Assembly (NCBI RefSeq): GCF_025751435.1
Contig: NZ_JAOWKY010000003.1
Location: forward strand, 1 to 64,000
From: Albidovulum marisflavi
GTDB taxonomy: Bacteria; Pseudomonadota; Alphaproteobacteria; Rhodobacterales; Rhodobacteraceae
Direction of reading: 5' to 3'
DNA length: 64,000 nt
Below the pieces are notes generated by a model. That model was not told the origin of the DNA. It did not search any database and worked only from the letters and a program-made list of their open reading frames with translations. Below, piece after piece: positions 1 to 9,813 of the stretch. The translations under genes and the position numbers were made by a program. The number at the start of each line of letters is the position of its first letter. The first letter of the stretch is position 1.

Positions 1-116
1 TGAAGTTCGAGGTCGAGCTGATCGCGCCGATCGCCATGGAAGAGAAGCTCCGCTTCGCCATCCGTGAAGGCGGCCGCACCGTCGGCGCCGGCGTCGTCTC
101 CAAGATCATCGAGTAA
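1..116 (+). CDS. tuf: Elongation factor Tu, C-terminal end (partial)
   Basis: Only the last 37 codons are inside the window; they read in frame from base 3 to the TAA at 114-116. The peptide [20 protein letters not shown] followed by [12 protein letters not shown] is the very conserved end of domain 3 of EF-Tu, the GTPase that delivers aminoacyl-tRNA to the ribosome. Its place directly before rpsJ is the usual end of the str operon (rpsL-rpsG-fusA-tuf). The start lies upstream of the window. Confidence 0.95.
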   Translation, partial: KFEVELIAPIAMEEKLRFAIREGGRTVGAGVVSKIIE

Positions 117-133
117 TCAAGACCGGGTTCGAA

Positions 134-160
134 GCAGGCCGGGCATGAGGCCCGGTCTGC
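134..160 (+). terminator. Hairpin between tuf and rpsJ
   Basis: A 10-bp stem (134-143 with 151-160, one G-U pair) with a 7-base loop lies 17 bases after the tuf stop. No T-run follows, so it may be an attenuator or an RNA-stability element rather than a full terminator. Confidence 0.35.
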
Positions 161-197
161 CTCTCAACCTTAAAAGAAGCCTGCGAGAGGCAAGACA

Positions 198-506
198 ATG
201 ACTGGTCAAAACATTCGCATCCGGCTCAAGGCCTTCGATTACCGCGTGCTGGACGCCAGCACCGCGGAAATCGTCAGCACGGCCAAGCGCACGGGCGCAC
301 AGGTGCGGGGCCCGATCCCGCTGCCCAACAAGATCGAGAAGTTCACGGTTCTCCGTGGTCCGCACATCGACAAGAAGTCGCGCGACCAGTGGGAGATCCG
401 CACGCACAAGCGCCTTCTCGATATCGTCGATCCGACCCCGCAGACCGTGGACGCGCTGATGAAGCTCGATCTCGCTGCCGGCGTCGACGTCGAAATCAAG
501 GTCTGA
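198..506 (+). CDS. rpsJ: 30S ribosomal protein S10
   Basis: S10 binds in the 3' domain of the 30S head and also works in transcription antitermination with NusB. The 102-residue length is normal. The protein begins [19 protein letters not shown] and carries the family stretch [19 protein letters not shown] near residues 37-55. An AGAGG-type ribosome binding site precedes the ATG. It is the first gene of the S10 cluster and is followed 14 bases later by rplC. Confidence 0.98.
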   Translation: MTGQNIRIRLKAFDYRVLDASTAEIVSTAKRTGAQVRGPIPLPNKIEKFTVLRGPHIDKKSRDQWEIRTHKRLLDIVDPTPQTVDALMKLDLAAGVDVEIKV

Positions 507-520
507 GGAGGGCACCAGAA

Positions 521-1249
521 ATGTTGCGCTCTGGCGTTATCGCGAAAAAGCTGGGCATGACCCGGCTGTTCATGGAAGACGGCAAGCAGGTTCCTGTGAC
601 CGTTCTTCAACTCGACAATCTGCAGGTCGTTGCACAGCGCACGACCGAGAAGGACGGCTACACCGCCGTTCAGCTCGGCGCGGGCTCTGCCAAGGCCAAG
701 CGGACCACGGCTGCGCAACGCGGCCACTTCGCCAAGGCGAACGTGGCACCCAAGCGCAAGATCGCCGAGTTCCGCGTGAGCCCGGAAAACCTGATCGAAG
801 TCGGCGCCGAGATCTCGGCGGCCCACTATGCCGAAGGGCAGTTCGTGGACATCGCCGGCACCTCGATCGGTAAAGGCTTTGCCGGTGTCATGAAGCGTCA
901 CAACTTCGGCGGTCTGCGTGCCTCGCACGGCGTGTCAATCTCGCACCGCTCGCACGGCTCCACCGGTCAGTGCCAGGACCCCGGCAAGGTGTTCAAGGGC
1001 AAGAAGATGGCCGGTCACCTCGGTGCCGTCCGTGTGACCACGCAGAACATCCAGGTCGTCCGCACCGACGCCGACCGTGGCCTGATCATGGTCAAGGGGT
1101 CGGTTCCCGGTTCCAAGGGCGGCTGGGTGACGATCAAGGACGCGGTCAAGAAGCCGCTGCCGAAAGACCTGCCGACGCCGGCCGCGCTGAAAGCCGCCGC
1201 GTCCGCTGCTCCGGCCGAAGAAGCGCCCGCTGAAGGGGGTGAAGCATGA
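521..1249 (+). CDS. rplC: 50S ribosomal protein L3
   Basis: L3 is an early-assembly 50S protein whose extended loop reaches the peptidyl-transferase centre. The start at 521 gives [17 protein letters not shown], the normal L3 N-terminus, behind a GAGGAGGG site; an in-frame upstream extension to 389 would run into rpsJ. The core motif [13 protein letters not shown] is present, followed by [13 protein letters not shown], whose Gln is the site methylated by PrmB in other bacteria. At 242 residues it has the Ala/Glu/Pro-rich C-terminal tail typical of alphaproteobacteria. The stop overlaps the rplD start (ATGA). Confidence 0.98.
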   Translation: MLRSGVIAKKLGMTRLFMEDGKQVPVTVLQLDNLQVVAQRTTEKDGYTAVQLGAGSAKAKRTTAAQRGHFAKANVAPKRKIAEFRVSPENLIEVGAEISAAHYAEGQFVDIAGTSIGKGFAGVMKRHNFGGLRASHGVSISHRSHGSTGQCQDPGKVFKGKKMAGHLGAVRVTTQNIQVVRTDADRGLIMVKGSVPGSKGGWVTIKDAVKKPLPKDLPTPAALKAAASAAPAEEAPAEGGEA

Positions 1250-1866
1250 AACTCGATGTGATCAAGCTCGACGCCGGCAAGTCCGGATCGATCGATCTCG
1301 CGGATGAGATCTTCGGCCTCGAGCCGCGCGCCGACATCCTGCACCGCGTGGTGCGCTGGCAGCGGGCGAAAGCCCAGGCCGGCACGCACTCGGTTCTCGG
1401 CAAGTCGGACGTCAGCTACTCGACCAAGAAGATCTATCGCCAGAAAGGCACCGGCGGCGCCCGCCACGGTTCCCGCAAGGCGCCGACCTTCCGTCACGGT
1501 GGCACCTACAAGGGCCCGACCCCGCGCAGCCACGCCCACGACCTGCCCAAGAAGTTCCGGGCGCTTGGTCTGAAGCATGCGCTGTCGGCCAAGGCCGGCG
1601 CAGGTCAGCTCGTGATCCTCGACTCGCTCGACATGCAGGACGCCAAGACCAAGGTTCTCGCGAAGGCCGCGAAGGAGCTGGGTTGGAAGCGCGTCCTGAT
1701 CATCGACGGCGCCGACATCAACGAGAACTTCGCCCGCGCTGCCGCGAACATCGAAGGCATCGACGTGCTGCCCTCGATCGGCGCCAACGTCTATGACATC
1801 CTCAAGCGTGACACGCTCGTGCTCACGAAGGCGGCTGTCGAAGCACTGGAGGCTCGTCTGAAATGA
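1246..1866 (+). CDS. rplD: 50S ribosomal protein L4
   Basis: L4 binds domain I of 23S rRNA and forms part of the exit-tunnel constriction; in E. coli it also represses its own operon. The 206-residue protein has the expected [19 protein letters not shown] loop (about residues 67-85) that reaches the tunnel. It overlaps rplC by 4 bases and rplW by 4 bases, so the three are probably translationally coupled. Confidence 0.98.
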   Translation: MKLDVIKLDAGKSGSIDLADEIFGLEPRADILHRVVRWQRAKAQAGTHSVLGKSDVSYSTKKIYRQKGTGGARHGSRKAPTFRHGGTYKGPTPRSHAHDLPKKFRALGLKHALSAKAGAGQLVILDSLDMQDAKTKVLAKAAKELGWKRVLIIDGADINENFARAAANIEGIDVLPSIGANVYDILKRDTLVLTKAAVEALEARLK

Positions 1867-2159
1867 GCGTGAAGCCTGAACATTACGACGTGATCGTGAA
1901 GCCGGTCATCACGGAAAAAGCGACCCTTGCCTCGGAAAACGGGGCGGTGGTCTTCCGTGTGTCGAAAGACGCGACCAAGCCGCAGATCAAGGAAGCGGTC
2001 GAGGCCGTCTTCGGTGTCAAGGTCAAGGCGGTGAACACCACCGTGACCAAGGGCAAGACCAAGCGGTTCCGCGGTATCGCGGGCACCCGCTCGGACGTCA
2101 AGAAAGCCTATGTGACGCTCGAAGAGGGGAACACTATCGACGTCTCCTCTGGCCTCTGA
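1863..2159 (+). CDS. rplW: 50S ribosomal protein L23
   Basis: L23 sits at the tunnel exit and docks trigger factor and SRP. The 98-residue protein contains the conserved [11 protein letters not shown] near its N-terminus and KGKTKRFRG in the loop region. It starts inside the end of rplD and is followed by a 124-base gap with strong hairpins before rplB. Confidence 0.98.
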   Translation: MSVKPEHYDVIVKPVITEKATLASENGAVVFRVSKDATKPQIKEAVEAVFGVKVKAVNTTVTKGKTKRFRGIAGTRSDVKKAYVTLEEGNTIDVSSGL

Positions 2160-2180
2160 TAGAAGGCCCGCGAATCTCGC

Positions 2181-2212
2181 GGCCCCGGGCTTCCGGGGCC
2201 GTGACATTTTTT
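2181..2212 (+). terminator. Terminator-like hairpin between rplW and rplB
   Basis: GGCCCCGG (2181-2188) pairs perfectly with CCGGGGCC (2193-2200) around a 4-base loop. A T-run at 2207-2212 follows after six bases, and a second smaller hairpin (CCGCGA/TCGCGG) precedes it. The shape is that of an intrinsic terminator with an offset T-run, so partial termination inside the S10 cluster is likely. Confidence 0.5.
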
Positions 2213-2283
2213 GAAGCTGGGGACCTACGGGGCCCTTAAATCGGAACGGACCGACAGGTCCAAAGCAACGGAAGACAGAGAGC

Positions 2284-3120
2284 ATGGCACTCAAGTCGTA
2301 TAAACCGACGACGCCTGGCCAGCGTGGACTGGTTCTGATCGACCGTTCGGAGCTTTGGAAAGGTCGCCCGGTCAAGTCCCTCACAGAGGGTCTGACCAAG
2401 TCGGGCGGCCGGAACAACACCGGACGGGTGACGGCGTGGCACAAGGGCGGTGGGGCGAAGCGCCTTTACCGCATCGTTGATTTCAAGCGCAACAAACTGG
2501 ACGTCCCCGCGACGGTCGAGCGGATCGAATACGATCCCAACCGGACCGCGTTCATCGCGCTCGTCCGCTACACGGATGGCGAACAGGCCTACATCCTCGC
2601 GCCACAGCGCCTGGCCGTGGGTGACAGCGTCATCGCCGGCGCCAAGACCGACGTGAAGCCGGGCAACGCGATGCCGTTTTCGGGCATGCCGATCGGTACG
2701 ATCGTTCACAACGTCGAGCTGAAGCCCGGCAAGGGTGGCCAGCTGGCGCGCGCCGCGGGCACCTACGCCCAGTTCGTCGGTCGTGACGGCGGTTACGCGC
2801 AGATCCGCCTGTCCTCGGGCGAGCTTCGCATGGTCCGCCAGGAATGCATGGCGACCGTTGGCGCGGTGTCGAACCCCGACAACTCGAACCAGAACCTGGG
2901 TAAAGCGGGTCGCAAGCGGCACATGGGCGTTCGCCCGACCGTCCGCGGCGTCGCGATGAACCCGATCGATCACCCGCACGGCGGTGGTGAAGGCCGCACC
3001 TCGGGTGGCCGTCATCCTGTCACCCCGTGGGGCAAGGGGACGAAGGGCAACAAGACCCGCAAGAACAAGTCGACCGACAAGTTCATCGTCCGCTCGCGCA
3101 ACGCCAAGAAGGGTCGTTAA
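2284..3120 (+). CDS. rplB: 50S ribosomal protein L2
   Basis: L2 is needed for subunit association and sits by the peptidyl-transferase centre. The 278-residue protein begins [16 protein letters not shown] and contains [13 protein letters not shown] followed by [12 protein letters not shown] near the C-terminus, the loop with the functionally important His. An AGAGAG site precedes the ATG. Confidence 0.98.
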   Translation: MALKSYKPTTPGQRGLVLIDRSELWKGRPVKSLTEGLTKSGGRNNTGRVTAWHKGGGAKRLYRIVDFKRNKLDVPATVERIEYDPNRTAFIALVRYTDGEQAYILAPQRLAVGDSVIAGAKTDVKPGNAMPFSGMPIGTIVHNVELKPGKGGQLARAAGTYAQFVGRDGGYAQIRLSSGELRMVRQECMATVGAVSNPDNSNQNLGKAGRKRHMGVRPTVRGVAMNPIDHPHGGGEGRTSGGRHPVTPWGKGTKGNKTRKNKSTDKFIVRSRNAKKGR

Positions 3121-3123
3121 TCC

Positions 3124-3402
3124 ATGGCACGTTCTGTTTGGAAAGGCCCCTTCGTCGACGCCTATCTGCTGAAGAAAGCAGAAAAGGCGCAGGCTTCGGG
3201 CAAATCGGAAGTGATCAAGATCTGGTCGCGCCGCTCCACCATCCTGCCGCAGTTCGTCGGCCTCACCTTTGGGGTCTACAACGGGCAAAAACACATCCCG
3301 GTCAACGTGACCGAAGAAATGATCGGCCAGAAGTTCGGTGAATATTCGCCGACGCGGACCTATTACGGTCACGCCGCCGACAAGAAAGCCAAGAGGAAGT
3401 AA
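3124..3402 (+). CDS. rpsS: 30S ribosomal protein S19
   Basis: S19 binds the 30S head with S13 and contacts the A-site finger. The 92-residue protein opens [20 protein letters not shown] and has the [11 protein letters not shown] and [17 protein letters not shown] stretches of the family. It begins 3 bases after the rplB stop. Confidence 0.98.
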   Translation: MARSVWKGPFVDAYLLKKAEKAQASGKSEVIKIWSRRSTILPQFVGLTFGVYNGQKHIPVNVTEEMIGQKFGEYSPTRTYYGHAADKKAKRK

Positions 3403-3405
3403 GCC

Positions 3406-3786
3406 ATGGGTAAGGAAAAGAATCCGCGCCGCGTGGCGGACAACGAGGCCTTCGCCAAGTCGAAGATGCTTCGCACCTCGCCGCAGAAACTGAACCTCGT
3501 GGCTGCGCTGATCCGTGGCAAGAAGGTCGAAAAGGCCCTTTCGGACCTGACCTTCTCGAAGAAGCGGATCGCTGGCGACGTGAAGAAGTGCCTGCAATCC
3601 GCGATCGCGAACGCCGAGAACAACCACGGTCTCGACGTTGACAGCCTGATCGTCTCGGAAGCCTATGTCGGCAAGAACCTGACCATGAAGCGCGGCCATC
3701 CCCGTGCCCGCGGCCGGTTCGGCAAGATCGTGAAACCGTTCAGCGAGCTGACCATCAAGGTGCGGCAAGTCGAGGAGCAAGCGTAA
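3406..3786 (+). CDS. rplV: 50S ribosomal protein L22
   Basis: L22 lines the peptide exit tunnel. The 126-residue protein has the conserved [20 protein letters not shown] stretch and the C-terminal [15 protein letters not shown] hairpin that reaches the tunnel. It follows rpsS by 3 bases and shares one base with the rpsC start. Confidence 0.98.
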   Translation: MGKEKNPRRVADNEAFAKSKMLRTSPQKLNLVAALIRGKKVEKALSDLTFSKKRIAGDVKKCLQSAIANAENNHGLDVDSLIVSEAYVGKNLTMKRGHPRARGRFGKIVKPFSELTIKVRQVEEQA

Positions 3787-4502
3787 TGGGTCAGAAGGTC
3801 AATCCGATCGGCATGCGCCTCCAGGTCAACCGCACCTGGGACAGCCGCTGGTACGCCGACAGCAAGGACTACGGCAATCTGCTTCTTGAAGACCTCAAGA
3901 TGCGCGACTTCATCCATGAAGAGTGCAAGCAGGCCGGAGTCAGCCGCGTGATCATCGAGCGCCCGCACAAGAAGTGCCGGGTGACCGTTCACACCGCCCG
4001 CCCGGGCGTGATCATCGGCAAGAAGGGCGCCGACATCGAGACGCTTCGCAAGAAGCTCGCGAACTTCACGTCGTCGGAACTGCACCTCAACATCGTCGAG
4101 GTTCGCAAGCCCGAACTGGACGCGATGCTGGTCGCGGAATCGATCGCCCAGCAGCTTGAGCGCCGGGTTTCGTTCCGTCGTGCGATGAAGCGCGCGGTTC
4201 AGAACGCGATGCGCATGGGTGCGCTCGGAATTCGGGTCAACGTTGCGGGCCGCCTTGGCGGCGCGGAAATCGCCCGGACCGAATGGTACCGCGAAGGCCG
4301 CGTGCCGCTGCATACGCTGCGCGCCGACATCGACTATGCGCTGGCCGAAGCCTCGACCCCGTACGGGATCATCGGTGTGAAGGTCTGGATCTTCAAGGGC
4401 GAGATCATGGAACATGATCCCCAGGCCCGTGATCGTCGTATGGCCGAGGCGCAGGACGGACCCGCACCGCGCGGACCCCGTCGTGACCGCGACGCTCGGT
4501 AA
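3786..4502 (+). CDS. rpsC: 30S ribosomal protein S3
   Basis: S3 forms part of the mRNA entry channel and its helicase function. The protein is 238 residues, begins [20 protein letters not shown] and has a KH domain with the GVIIGKKG loop at residues 74-81. The C-terminal domain ends in an Arg-rich tail (GPRRDRDAR). Its start overlaps the rplV stop. Confidence 0.98.
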   Translation: MGQKVNPIGMRLQVNRTWDSRWYADSKDYGNLLLEDLKMRDFIHEECKQAGVSRVIIERPHKKCRVTVHTARPGVIIGKKGADIETLRKKLANFTSSELHLNIVEVRKPELDAMLVAESIAQQLERRVSFRRAMKRAVQNAMRMGALGIRVNVAGRLGGAEIARTEWYREGRVPLHTLRADIDYALAEASTPYGIIGVKVWIFKGEIMEHDPQARDRRMAEAQDGPAPRGPRRDRDAR

Positions 4503-4514
4503 GGAGTAGATAAG

Positions 4515-4928
4515 ATGCTGCAACCGAAACGGACAAAGTTCCGCAAACAGCACAAGGGCCGGATTCACGGCGAAGCCAAGGGTGGTTTCGAACTGAACTT
4601 CGGCGGCTTTGGCCTCAAGGCAACCGAGCCCGAGCGCATCACGGCGCGTCAGATCGAAGCGGCCCGCCGCGCGATCACGCGCCACATGAAGCGTCAGGGC
4701 CGGGTCTGGATCCGCGTCTTCCCGGACACCCCGGTTTCGTCGAAACCGACCGAGGTCCGGATGGGTAAGGGCAAGGGCTCCGTCGATTTCTGGGCGGCCA
4801 AGGTCAAACCGGGCCGGATCATGTTCGAGATCGACGGCGTGAACGAGGTCATCGCCCGCGAGGCGCTCCGCCTCGGCGCGATGAAGCTCCCGGTCAAGAC
4901 CCGCGTCATCCAGCGCGAAGACTGGTAA
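4515..4928 (+). CDS. rplP: 50S ribosomal protein L16
   Basis: L16 binds 5S/23S rRNA near the A-site tRNA. The 137-residue protein begins [16 protein letters not shown] and has the [20 protein letters not shown] and [17 protein letters not shown] motifs. An AAGGAG site precedes the ATG. A strong terminator lies right after it, which is unusual because rpmC normally follows directly. Confidence 0.98.
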   Translation: MLQPKRTKFRKQHKGRIHGEAKGGFELNFGGFGLKATEPERITARQIEAARRAITRHMKRQGRVWIRVFPDTPVSSKPTEVRMGKGKGSVDFWAAKVKPGRIMFEIDGVNEVIAREALRLGAMKLPVKTRVIQREDW

Positions 4929-4962
4929 GCCGCGACGGGATGCCCCCGATCCAAGAAATAGG

Positions 4963-4989
4963 CCCCCGCCGGAAACGGCGGGGGTTTTT
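4963..4989 (+). terminator. Intrinsic terminator after rplP
   Basis: CCCCCGCCG (4963-4971) pairs perfectly with CGGCGGGGG (4976-4984) around a GAAA loop and is followed at once by TTTTT. This is a textbook intrinsic terminator in the middle of the S10/spc cluster. Confidence 0.85.
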
Positions 4990-5155
4990 CATTCACGATG
5001 CGAGACGAAGACACCACTCCCTTAAGCACCAGGAGGGAGACTGGAAGGCAGCGGAAGAATGGGCCGCTGGCATGGGCGAAAGCACATTCTGGGCCCTTCT
5101 GGCACATATCGACCGTCAGTTCGGCCAGAAGAGATGAGCCAGACAACCTTTTCCC

Positions 5156-5184
5156 TTGCCCCCATGCCGGCCCTCCCTTATAGG
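5156..5184 (+). promoter_or_regulatory. Predicted promoter for rpmC and downstream genes
   Basis: TTGCCC (5156-5161) and TATAGG (5179-5184) are separated by 17 bases, a fair sigma-70-type match, about 110 bases before rpmC and downstream of the terminator after rplP. Confidence 0.45.
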
Positions 5185-5292
5185 GACGCATCCTGCGATT
5201 CCGGGTGTCCCGGATTCGCTTGTTGTCGTTGACTCCACCGGACACAGGGTCACCCAAACGGGCCCTCTGGTGATGTTGAAAGGAAGAGGCGA

Positions 5293-5493
5293 ATGAACGC
5301 CAAAGAACTAACCGGCAAATCGCCGGACCAGCTCCGTGACGAGCTGACCCAACTCAAGAAGGAAGCCTTCAACCTGCGCTTCCAGCAGGCCACCGGCCAG
5401 CTTGAGAACACCGCCCGCATGCGTGCCGTCCGCCGTGACGTCGCCCGCATCCAGACGGTCCTGAACGCCAAAGCCGCCGAAGCCGCGAAGTAA
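5293..5493 (+). CDS. rpmC: 50S ribosomal protein L29
   Basis: L29 sits next to L23 at the tunnel exit. The 66-residue protein is the expected two-helix hairpin, with [20 protein letters not shown] and the ending [23 protein letters not shown] precedes the ATG. It begins the second half of the cluster after the long gap. Confidence 0.97.
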   Translation: MNAKELTGKSPDQLRDELTQLKKEAFNLRFQQATGQLENTARMRAVRRDVARIQTVLNAKAAEAAK

Positions 5494-5506
5494 GAGGTCC
5501 AGATCC

Positions 5507-5740
5507 ATGCCCAAACGCATCCTGCAAGGCGTCGTGACCTCGGACAAGAACGAGCAGACGATCACCGTTCTCGTCGAGCGCCGCTTCAAGCACCCGCTGC
5601 TCCAGAAAACCGTTCGTAAGTCCAAGAAGTACCGGGCGCACGACGCGGAGAACAAGTTCAAGATCGGTGACACCGTTCGCATCGAAGAGTGCGCGCCGAT
5701 CTCGAAGACGAAACGTTGGACGGTTGTGACGGAAGCCTGA
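5507..5740 (+). CDS. rpsQ: 30S ribosomal protein S17
   Basis: S17 is a primary 16S rRNA binder with an OB fold. The 77-residue protein begins [19 protein letters not shown] and has the [16 protein letters not shown] and [13 protein letters not shown] stretches of the family. It lies 13 bases after rpmC. Confidence 0.97.
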   Translation: MPKRILQGVVTSDKNEQTITVLVERRFKHPLLQKTVRKSKKYRAHDAENKFKIGDTVRIEECAPISKTKRWTVVTEA

Positions 5741-5809
5741 GGCTTAACCCCACAACCTCCTGCTGAACGAAACCCTGGGACCCAGGTCCCATAGGTCGGG
5801 AGAAACCAA

Positions 5810-6178
5810 ATGATCCAGATGCAGACCAATCTGGATGTCGCTGACAACTCCGGCGCTCGCCGGGTGCAGTGCATCAAGGTTCTGGGTGGTTCCCACCGCC
5901 GCTACGCCAGCGTCGGCGACATCATCGTGGTGTCGGTCAAGGAAGCCATCCCGCGCGGTCGCGTGAAGAAAGGTGACGTCCGCAAGGCCGTCGTCGTGCG
6001 CACCGCCAAGGAAGTTCGTCGCGAAGATGGCACGTCCATCCGCTTCGACCGCAACGCCGCCGTCATCCTGAACAACCAGGGCGAGCCGGTCGGCACCCGT
6101 ATCTTCGGGCCGGTCGTCCGCGAGCTGCGCGCGAAGAACTTCATGAAGATCATCTCGCTCGCGCCGGAGGTGCTGTGA
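5810..6178 (+). CDS. rplN: 50S ribosomal protein L14
   Basis: L14 forms an inter-subunit bridge. The 122-residue protein begins [19 protein letters not shown] and has GVKK-type basic loops and the ending [27 protein letters not shown] site precedes the ATG. Its stop overlaps the rplX start. Confidence 0.98.
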   Translation: MIQMQTNLDVADNSGARRVQCIKVLGGSHRRYASVGDIIVVSVKEAIPRGRVKKGDVRKAVVVRTAKEVRREDGTSIRFDRNAAVILNNQGEPVGTRIFGPVVRELRAKNFMKIISLAPEVL

Positions 6179-6483
6179 TGGCTGCGAAACTCCGTAAAGG
6201 CGACACCGTCGTCGTCCTTGCCGGCAAGGACAAGGGCAAGCAGGGCGAAATTCAGTCCGTCGATCCCAAGGCCAACAAGGCCGTGGTCGAGGGCGTGAAC
6301 GTCGCGATCCGCCACACCCGCCAGACGCAGACCAGCCAGGGCGGCCGCCAGCCGAAGGCAATGCCGATCGACCTGTCGAACCTCGCGCTCATGGACAAGA
6401 ACGGCAAGGCCACCCGCGTCGGCTTCCGTGAGGAAGACGGCAAGAAGGTGCGCTTCGCCAAGACCACCGGGGAGGCGATCTGA
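6178..6483 (+). CDS. rplX: 50S ribosomal protein L24
   Basis: L24 starts 50S assembly by binding the 5' end of 23S rRNA. I chose the ATG at 6178 ([20 protein letters not shown]), which overlaps the rplN stop as TGATG; a GTG one codon earlier is possible but adds only one residue. The KOW motif ([18 protein letters not shown]) spans about residues 8-25. Length is 101 residues. Confidence 0.97.
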   Translation: MAAKLRKGDTVVVLAGKDKGKQGEIQSVDPKANKAVVEGVNVAIRHTRQTQTSQGGRQPKAMPIDLSNLALMDKNGKATRVGFREEDGKKVRFAKTTGEAI

Positions 6484-7043
6484 TGCTTGACGCTCAAACC
6501 TATACCCCGCGCCTCAAGGCGCTTTACAAGGGGACGATCCGCGCCGCTCTGAAGGAGGAATTCTCCTACAAGAACGACATGCAGATCCCGAAGCTCGACA
6601 AGATCGTGCTGAACATGGGCGTCGGCGAAGCGGTCAAGGACACCAAGAAGGTGAAGAACGCGGCTGAAGAGCTGTCGCTCATCGCCGGTCAGAAGGCCGT
6701 CGTCACGAAGGCCAAGAAGTCGATCGCCGGCTTCCGCGTTCGTGAGGAAATGCCCCTTGGCACCAAGGTCACGCTTCGCGGCGACCGGATGTTCGAATTC
6801 CTCGACCGCCTGATCAACGTGGCGCTTCCGCGCGTCCGCGACTTCCGCGGCGTCAAGGGCTCCTCGTTCGACGGCCGTGGCAACTACGCGATGGGCCTGA
6901 AGGAACATATCGTGTTCCCCGAGATCGACTTCGACAAAGTCGACGAAGTTCTCGGCATGGACATCATCATCTGCACCACCGCGGCGACCGACGCGGAAGC
7001 GAAGGCACTGTTGAAGCACTTCAACATGCCCTTCAACAGCTGA
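6483..7043 (+). CDS. rplE: 50S ribosomal protein L5
   Basis: L5 binds 5S rRNA and contacts P-site tRNA. The 186-residue protein has the conserved [15 protein letters not shown] (about 41-55) and the [18 protein letters not shown] stretch near the end. It overlaps rplX by one base. Confidence 0.98.
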   Translation: MLDAQTYTPRLKALYKGTIRAALKEEFSYKNDMQIPKLDKIVLNMGVGEAVKDTKKVKNAAEELSLIAGQKAVVTKAKKSIAGFRVREEMPLGTKVTLRGDRMFEFLDRLINVALPRVRDFRGVKGSSFDGRGNYAMGLKEHIVFPEIDFDKVDEVLGMDIIICTTAATDAEAKALLKHFNMPFNS

Positions 7044-7060
7044 TCGCGGAGGAACGACGA

Positions 7061-7366
7061 ATGGCAAAGAAATCCATGGTGAACCGCGAGGTCAAGCGCG
7101 CGAAGCTGGTGAAGCAGTACGCTTCCAAGCGCGCCGCACTCAAGGCGGTGATCGAAGACCAGTCCCGGCCGATGGAAGAGCGCTTCAAGGCGACTCTCAA
7201 ACTGGCCGAACTGCCCCGCAACTCGTCGGCGACCCGGCTGCACAACCGCTGCCAGCTCACGGGCCGTCCGCACGCCTATTATCGCAAGCTCAAGCTCTCC
7301 CGTATCATGCTGCGCGACCTGGCCTCGATGGGCCAGATCCCCGGCATGGTAAAGTCGAGCTGGTAA
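7061..7366 (+). CDS. rpsN: 30S ribosomal protein S14 (zinc-free type)
   Basis: S14 binds late in the 30S head. The 101-residue protein is the long form without the two CxxC zinc knuckles; the only Cys is in [15 protein letters not shown]. This makes it the zinc-independent type, normal for alphaproteobacteria. A GGAGGAACG site precedes the ATG. Confidence 0.98.
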   Translation: MAKKSMVNREVKRAKLVKQYASKRAALKAVIEDQSRPMEERFKATLKLAELPRNSSATRLHNRCQLTGRPHAYYRKLKLSRIMLRDLASMGQIPGMVKSSW

Positions 7367-7379
7367 GGAGGTCAGGATC

Positions 7380-7778
7380 ATGTCGATGAACGATCCTCTC
7401 GGCGATATGCTGACCCGCATCCGGAACGCCCAGATGCGCGGCAAATCCACCGTTCGCACCCCGGCCTCCAAGCTGCGCGCTTGGGTTCTGGACGTGCTGA
7501 AGACCGAAGGCTACATCCGTGGCTACGAAGCTGTCACCGCCGTTGGCGGCCAGCCCGAGCTCGAGATCAGCCTGAAGTACTTCGAAGGCACCCCGGTTAT
7601 CCGGGAGCTGAAGCGCGTTTCCAAGCCGGGCCGCCGCGTCTATGCCAGCGTGAAGGAGATCCCCTCCGTCCGCAACGGCCTGGGCGTATCCATCGTCTCC
7701 ACGCCGAAGGGCGTGATGTCGGACGCAGCTGCACGGACTGCCAACGTTGGCGGCGAAGTGCTCTGCACCGTATTCTAA
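7380..7778 (+). CDS. rpsH: 30S ribosomal protein S8
   Basis: S8 binds the central domain of 16S rRNA, and in E. coli it is the translational repressor of the spc operon. The 132-residue protein begins [18 protein letters not shown] and ends with the conserved [19 protein letters not shown]. It is preceded by AAGGAGGTCAGG, the strongest ribosome binding site in this stretch. Confidence 0.98.
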   Translation: MSMNDPLGDMLTRIRNAQMRGKSTVRTPASKLRAWVLDVLKTEGYIRGYEAVTAVGGQPELEISLKYFEGTPVIRELKRVSKPGRRVYASVKEIPSVRNGLGVSIVSTPKGVMSDAAARTANVGGEVLCTVF

Positions 7779-7788
7779 GGAGGGTTCG

Positions 7789-8322
7789 ATGTCTCGTATT
7801 GGCAAGAAACCCGTCGCGGTTCCGGCCGGCGTCACCACCAACATCTCGGGCCAGAAGGTCGAGGTGAAGGGGCCGAAAGGCGCGCTGTCGTTCACCGCGA
7901 CCGACGACGTGACCATCACGCTCGCCGACGGCGCCGTCACGGTCCAGCCGCGCGGCACCTCGAAGCGTGCGCGTCAGCAGTGGGGGATGTCCCGCTCGAT
8001 GATCGAGAACCTGATGACCGGTGTCACCACCGGCTTCAAGAAGGAACTCGAGATCCAGGGCGTCGGCTACCGCGCTGCGATGCAGGGCAATGTTCTGAAG
8101 CTGTCGCTCGGCTACAGCCACGAAGTGAATTTCGAAGTGCCGCAGGGCGTGACCGTCACGACCCCGAAGCAGACCGAAATCGTGGTCGAGGGCATCGACG
8201 CCCAGCAGGTCGGTCAGGTCGCCGCGAACATCCGCGAATGGCGCGGTCCGGAGCCCTACAAGGGCAAGGGCATCCGCTACAAGGGCGAGTTCATCTTCCG
8301 CAAGGAAGGCAAGAAGAAGTAA
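7789..8322 (+). CDS. rplF: 50S ribosomal protein L6
   Basis: L6 sits at the base of the L7/L12 stalk near the factor-binding site. The start at 7789 gives [15 protein letters not shown] behind AAGGAGGG; the in-frame codons upstream lie inside rpsH. The 177-residue protein has the [15 protein letters not shown] signature near the C-terminus. Confidence 0.98.
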   Translation: MSRIGKKPVAVPAGVTTNISGQKVEVKGPKGALSFTATDDVTITLADGAVTVQPRGTSKRARQQWGMSRSMIENLMTGVTTGFKKELEIQGVGYRAAMQGNVLKLSLGYSHEVNFEVPQGVTVTTPKQTEIVVEGIDAQQVGQVAANIREWRGPEPYKGKGIRYKGEFIFRKEGKKK

Positions 8323-8333
8323 GGACGCGAGAA

Positions 8334-8693
8334 ATGGCAAACAGCAAACGGGAACTGTTCCTCAAGCGCCGCCTGCGCGTCCGGAACAAACTGCGGTCGA
8401 TGGCCGACGGGCGTGCGCGCCTTTCGGTTCATCGTTCGAACAAGAACATCAGCGTTCAGCTGATCGACGACGTCAACGGTGTGACGCTCGCCTCGGCCTC
8501 CAGCCTCGAAAAGGATCTGGGCGTCGTCGGCAAGAACAACATCGAAGCGGCGAAGAAGATCGGTGCGGCGATTGCCGAGCGCGCCAAGAAAGCCGGTGTC
8601 GAAGAGTGCTACTTCGACCGCGGCGGCTTCCTGTTCCACGGGAAGATCAAGGCGCTTGCCGACGCGGCCCGCGAAGGTGGTCTGAAGTTCTGA
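8334..8693 (+). CDS. rplR: 50S ribosomal protein L18
   Basis: L18 binds 5S rRNA and brings it to the 50S subunit. The start at 8334 gives [20 protein letters not shown], and the 119-residue protein has the [17 protein letters not shown] and [20 protein letters not shown] stretches. It follows rplF by 11 bases. A 123-base gap with GC-rich hairpins separates it from rpsE. Confidence 0.98.
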   Translation: MANSKRELFLKRRLRVRNKLRSMADGRARLSVHRSNKNISVQLIDDVNGVTLASASSLEKDLGVVGKNNIEAAKKIGAAIAERAKKAGVEECYFDRGGFLFHGKIKALADAAREGGLKF

Positions 8694-8816
8694 TCCAGGC
8701 GGGTGGCGTTCTGGGAAACAGGCGCGCCACCCCGATGATCCGGGTCCCCGATCCGTTCGGGGGCACCAGGATTGGCCCAACGGCGCTCTACCGCGCCACC
8801 ATGCAAGGAATGCCTT

Positions 8817-9383
8817 ATGGCAGAGAGAGAAAACCGCCGGGAGCGTCGCGAAGACCGTCGCGAGCGCGAGGAAACCCCGGAATTCGCCGATCGTCTCGTC
8901 GCGATCAACCGTGTGTCGAAAACGGTGAAGGGCGGCAAGCGCTTCGGTTTCGCAGCGCTCGTGGTGGTCGGTGACCAGCGCGGTCGCGTGGGCTTCGGCA
9001 AGGGCAAGGCCAAGGAAGTGCCGGAAGCAATCCGCAAGGCGACCGAACAGGCCAAGCGTTCGATGGTTCGCGTCCCGCTGCGCGACGGCCGCACGCTGCA
9101 CCACGACATCGAAGGCCGCCACGGCGCCGGCAAGGTCGTGATGCGGACCGCCGTTCCGGGTACCGGGATCATCGCGGGCGGCCCGATGCGCGCCGTCTTC
9201 GAGATGCTGGGCGTTCAGGACGTCGTCGCCAAGTCGCTGGGTTCGCAGAACCCCTACAACATGATCCGCGCCACGATGGACGGTCTGAAGAAGGAAGCCA
9301 GCCCCCGCCTGGTCGCGCAGCGTCGCGGCAAGAAAGTGGCCGACATCCTGAAGAAGTCCGAGCCGGAAGCGGCCGAAGCGTAA
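8817..9383 (+). CDS. rpsE: 30S ribosomal protein S5
   Basis: S5 is a decoding-fidelity protein that also lines the mRNA channel. The chosen ATG at 8817 follows an AAGGAA site and gives a 188-residue protein. Its first 18 residues are a highly charged Arg/Glu extension, ahead of the usual [18 protein letters not shown] double-strand RNA binding domain. The fidelity loop [15 protein letters not shown] is intact. Confidence 0.97.
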   Translation: MAERENRRERREDRREREETPEFADRLVAINRVSKTVKGGKRFGFAALVVVGDQRGRVGFGKGKAKEVPEAIRKATEQAKRSMVRVPLRDGRTLHHDIEGRHGAGKVVMRTAVPGTGIIAGGPMRAVFEMLGVQDVVAKSLGSQNPYNMIRATMDGLKKEASPRLVAQRRGKKVADILKKSEPEAAEA

Positions 9384-9395
9384 GGAGCCTCTGAC

Positions 9396-9587
9396 ATGGC
9401 CAAGAAAACCATCGTCGTGAAGCAGATCGCTTCGCCCGCCCGTCGCCCGGACATCCAGCGCCAGACGCTGATCGGCCTCGGTCTGAACAAGATGCACAAG
9501 ACCCGTGAACTTGAAGACACGCCCGCGGTCCGCGGCATGGTCAACAAGATCCCGCACCTGGTGCAGATCATCGAAGAGCGCGGCTAA
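9396..9587 (+). CDS. rpmD: 50S ribosomal protein L30
   Basis: L30 is a small 50S protein. The 63-residue product begins [18 protein letters not shown] and has the [19 protein letters not shown] core. An AAGGAGCC site precedes the ATG. A strong terminator follows, so the usual link to rplO is broken here. Confidence 0.97.
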   Translation: MAKKTIVVKQIASPARRPDIQRQTLIGLGLNKMHKTRELEDTPAVRGMVNKIPHLVQIIEERG

Positions 9588-9609
9588 GCGCCTTCAATCG
9601 ATAGCGAAG

Positions 9610-9638
9610 CGCCCCGAGATAAATCTCGGGGCGTTTTC
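9610..9638 (+). terminator. Intrinsic terminator after rpmD
   Basis: CGCCCCGAGAT (9610-9620) pairs with ATCTCGGGGCG (9623-9633) across a tight turn, followed by TTTTCG and more T. The stem is 11 perfect bp. It separates the spc cluster from the inserted genes. Confidence 0.85.
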
Positions 9639-9813
9639 GTTTTGATCAACAAAGCCGAGGCATCGGTGGGTTTGTGTGCGGGAATCCCGGCCTCAGTTGC
9701 GGCATAAGAAAGATGGGCGTAGCCTTGATCCGGCTGTCGCCGTGCCTGCCTGCAACGGGCGCGGAGACCCATGAGGCCGCTTTCGGCAAGCGGCGCAAGT
9801 GCGGAGTGCTGGT

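Larger units (their letters stand above)
4929..5292 (+). other. 364-base gap between rplP and rpmC
   Basis: This gap holds a strong terminator hairpin (4963-4989) and a promoter-like pair (5156-5184) for the rpmC half. Two short reading frames of 61 and 65 codons cross it. The longer one starts before the terminator stem and runs through it, and neither start has a good ribosome binding site, so I do not call them as genes. Confidence 0.6.

Noticed and set aside
4940-5137. 65-codon frame between rplP and rpmC
   Set aside because: It starts before and reads through a strong terminator and has no good ribosome binding site. The part after the terminator has only a weak internal ATG at 5072.
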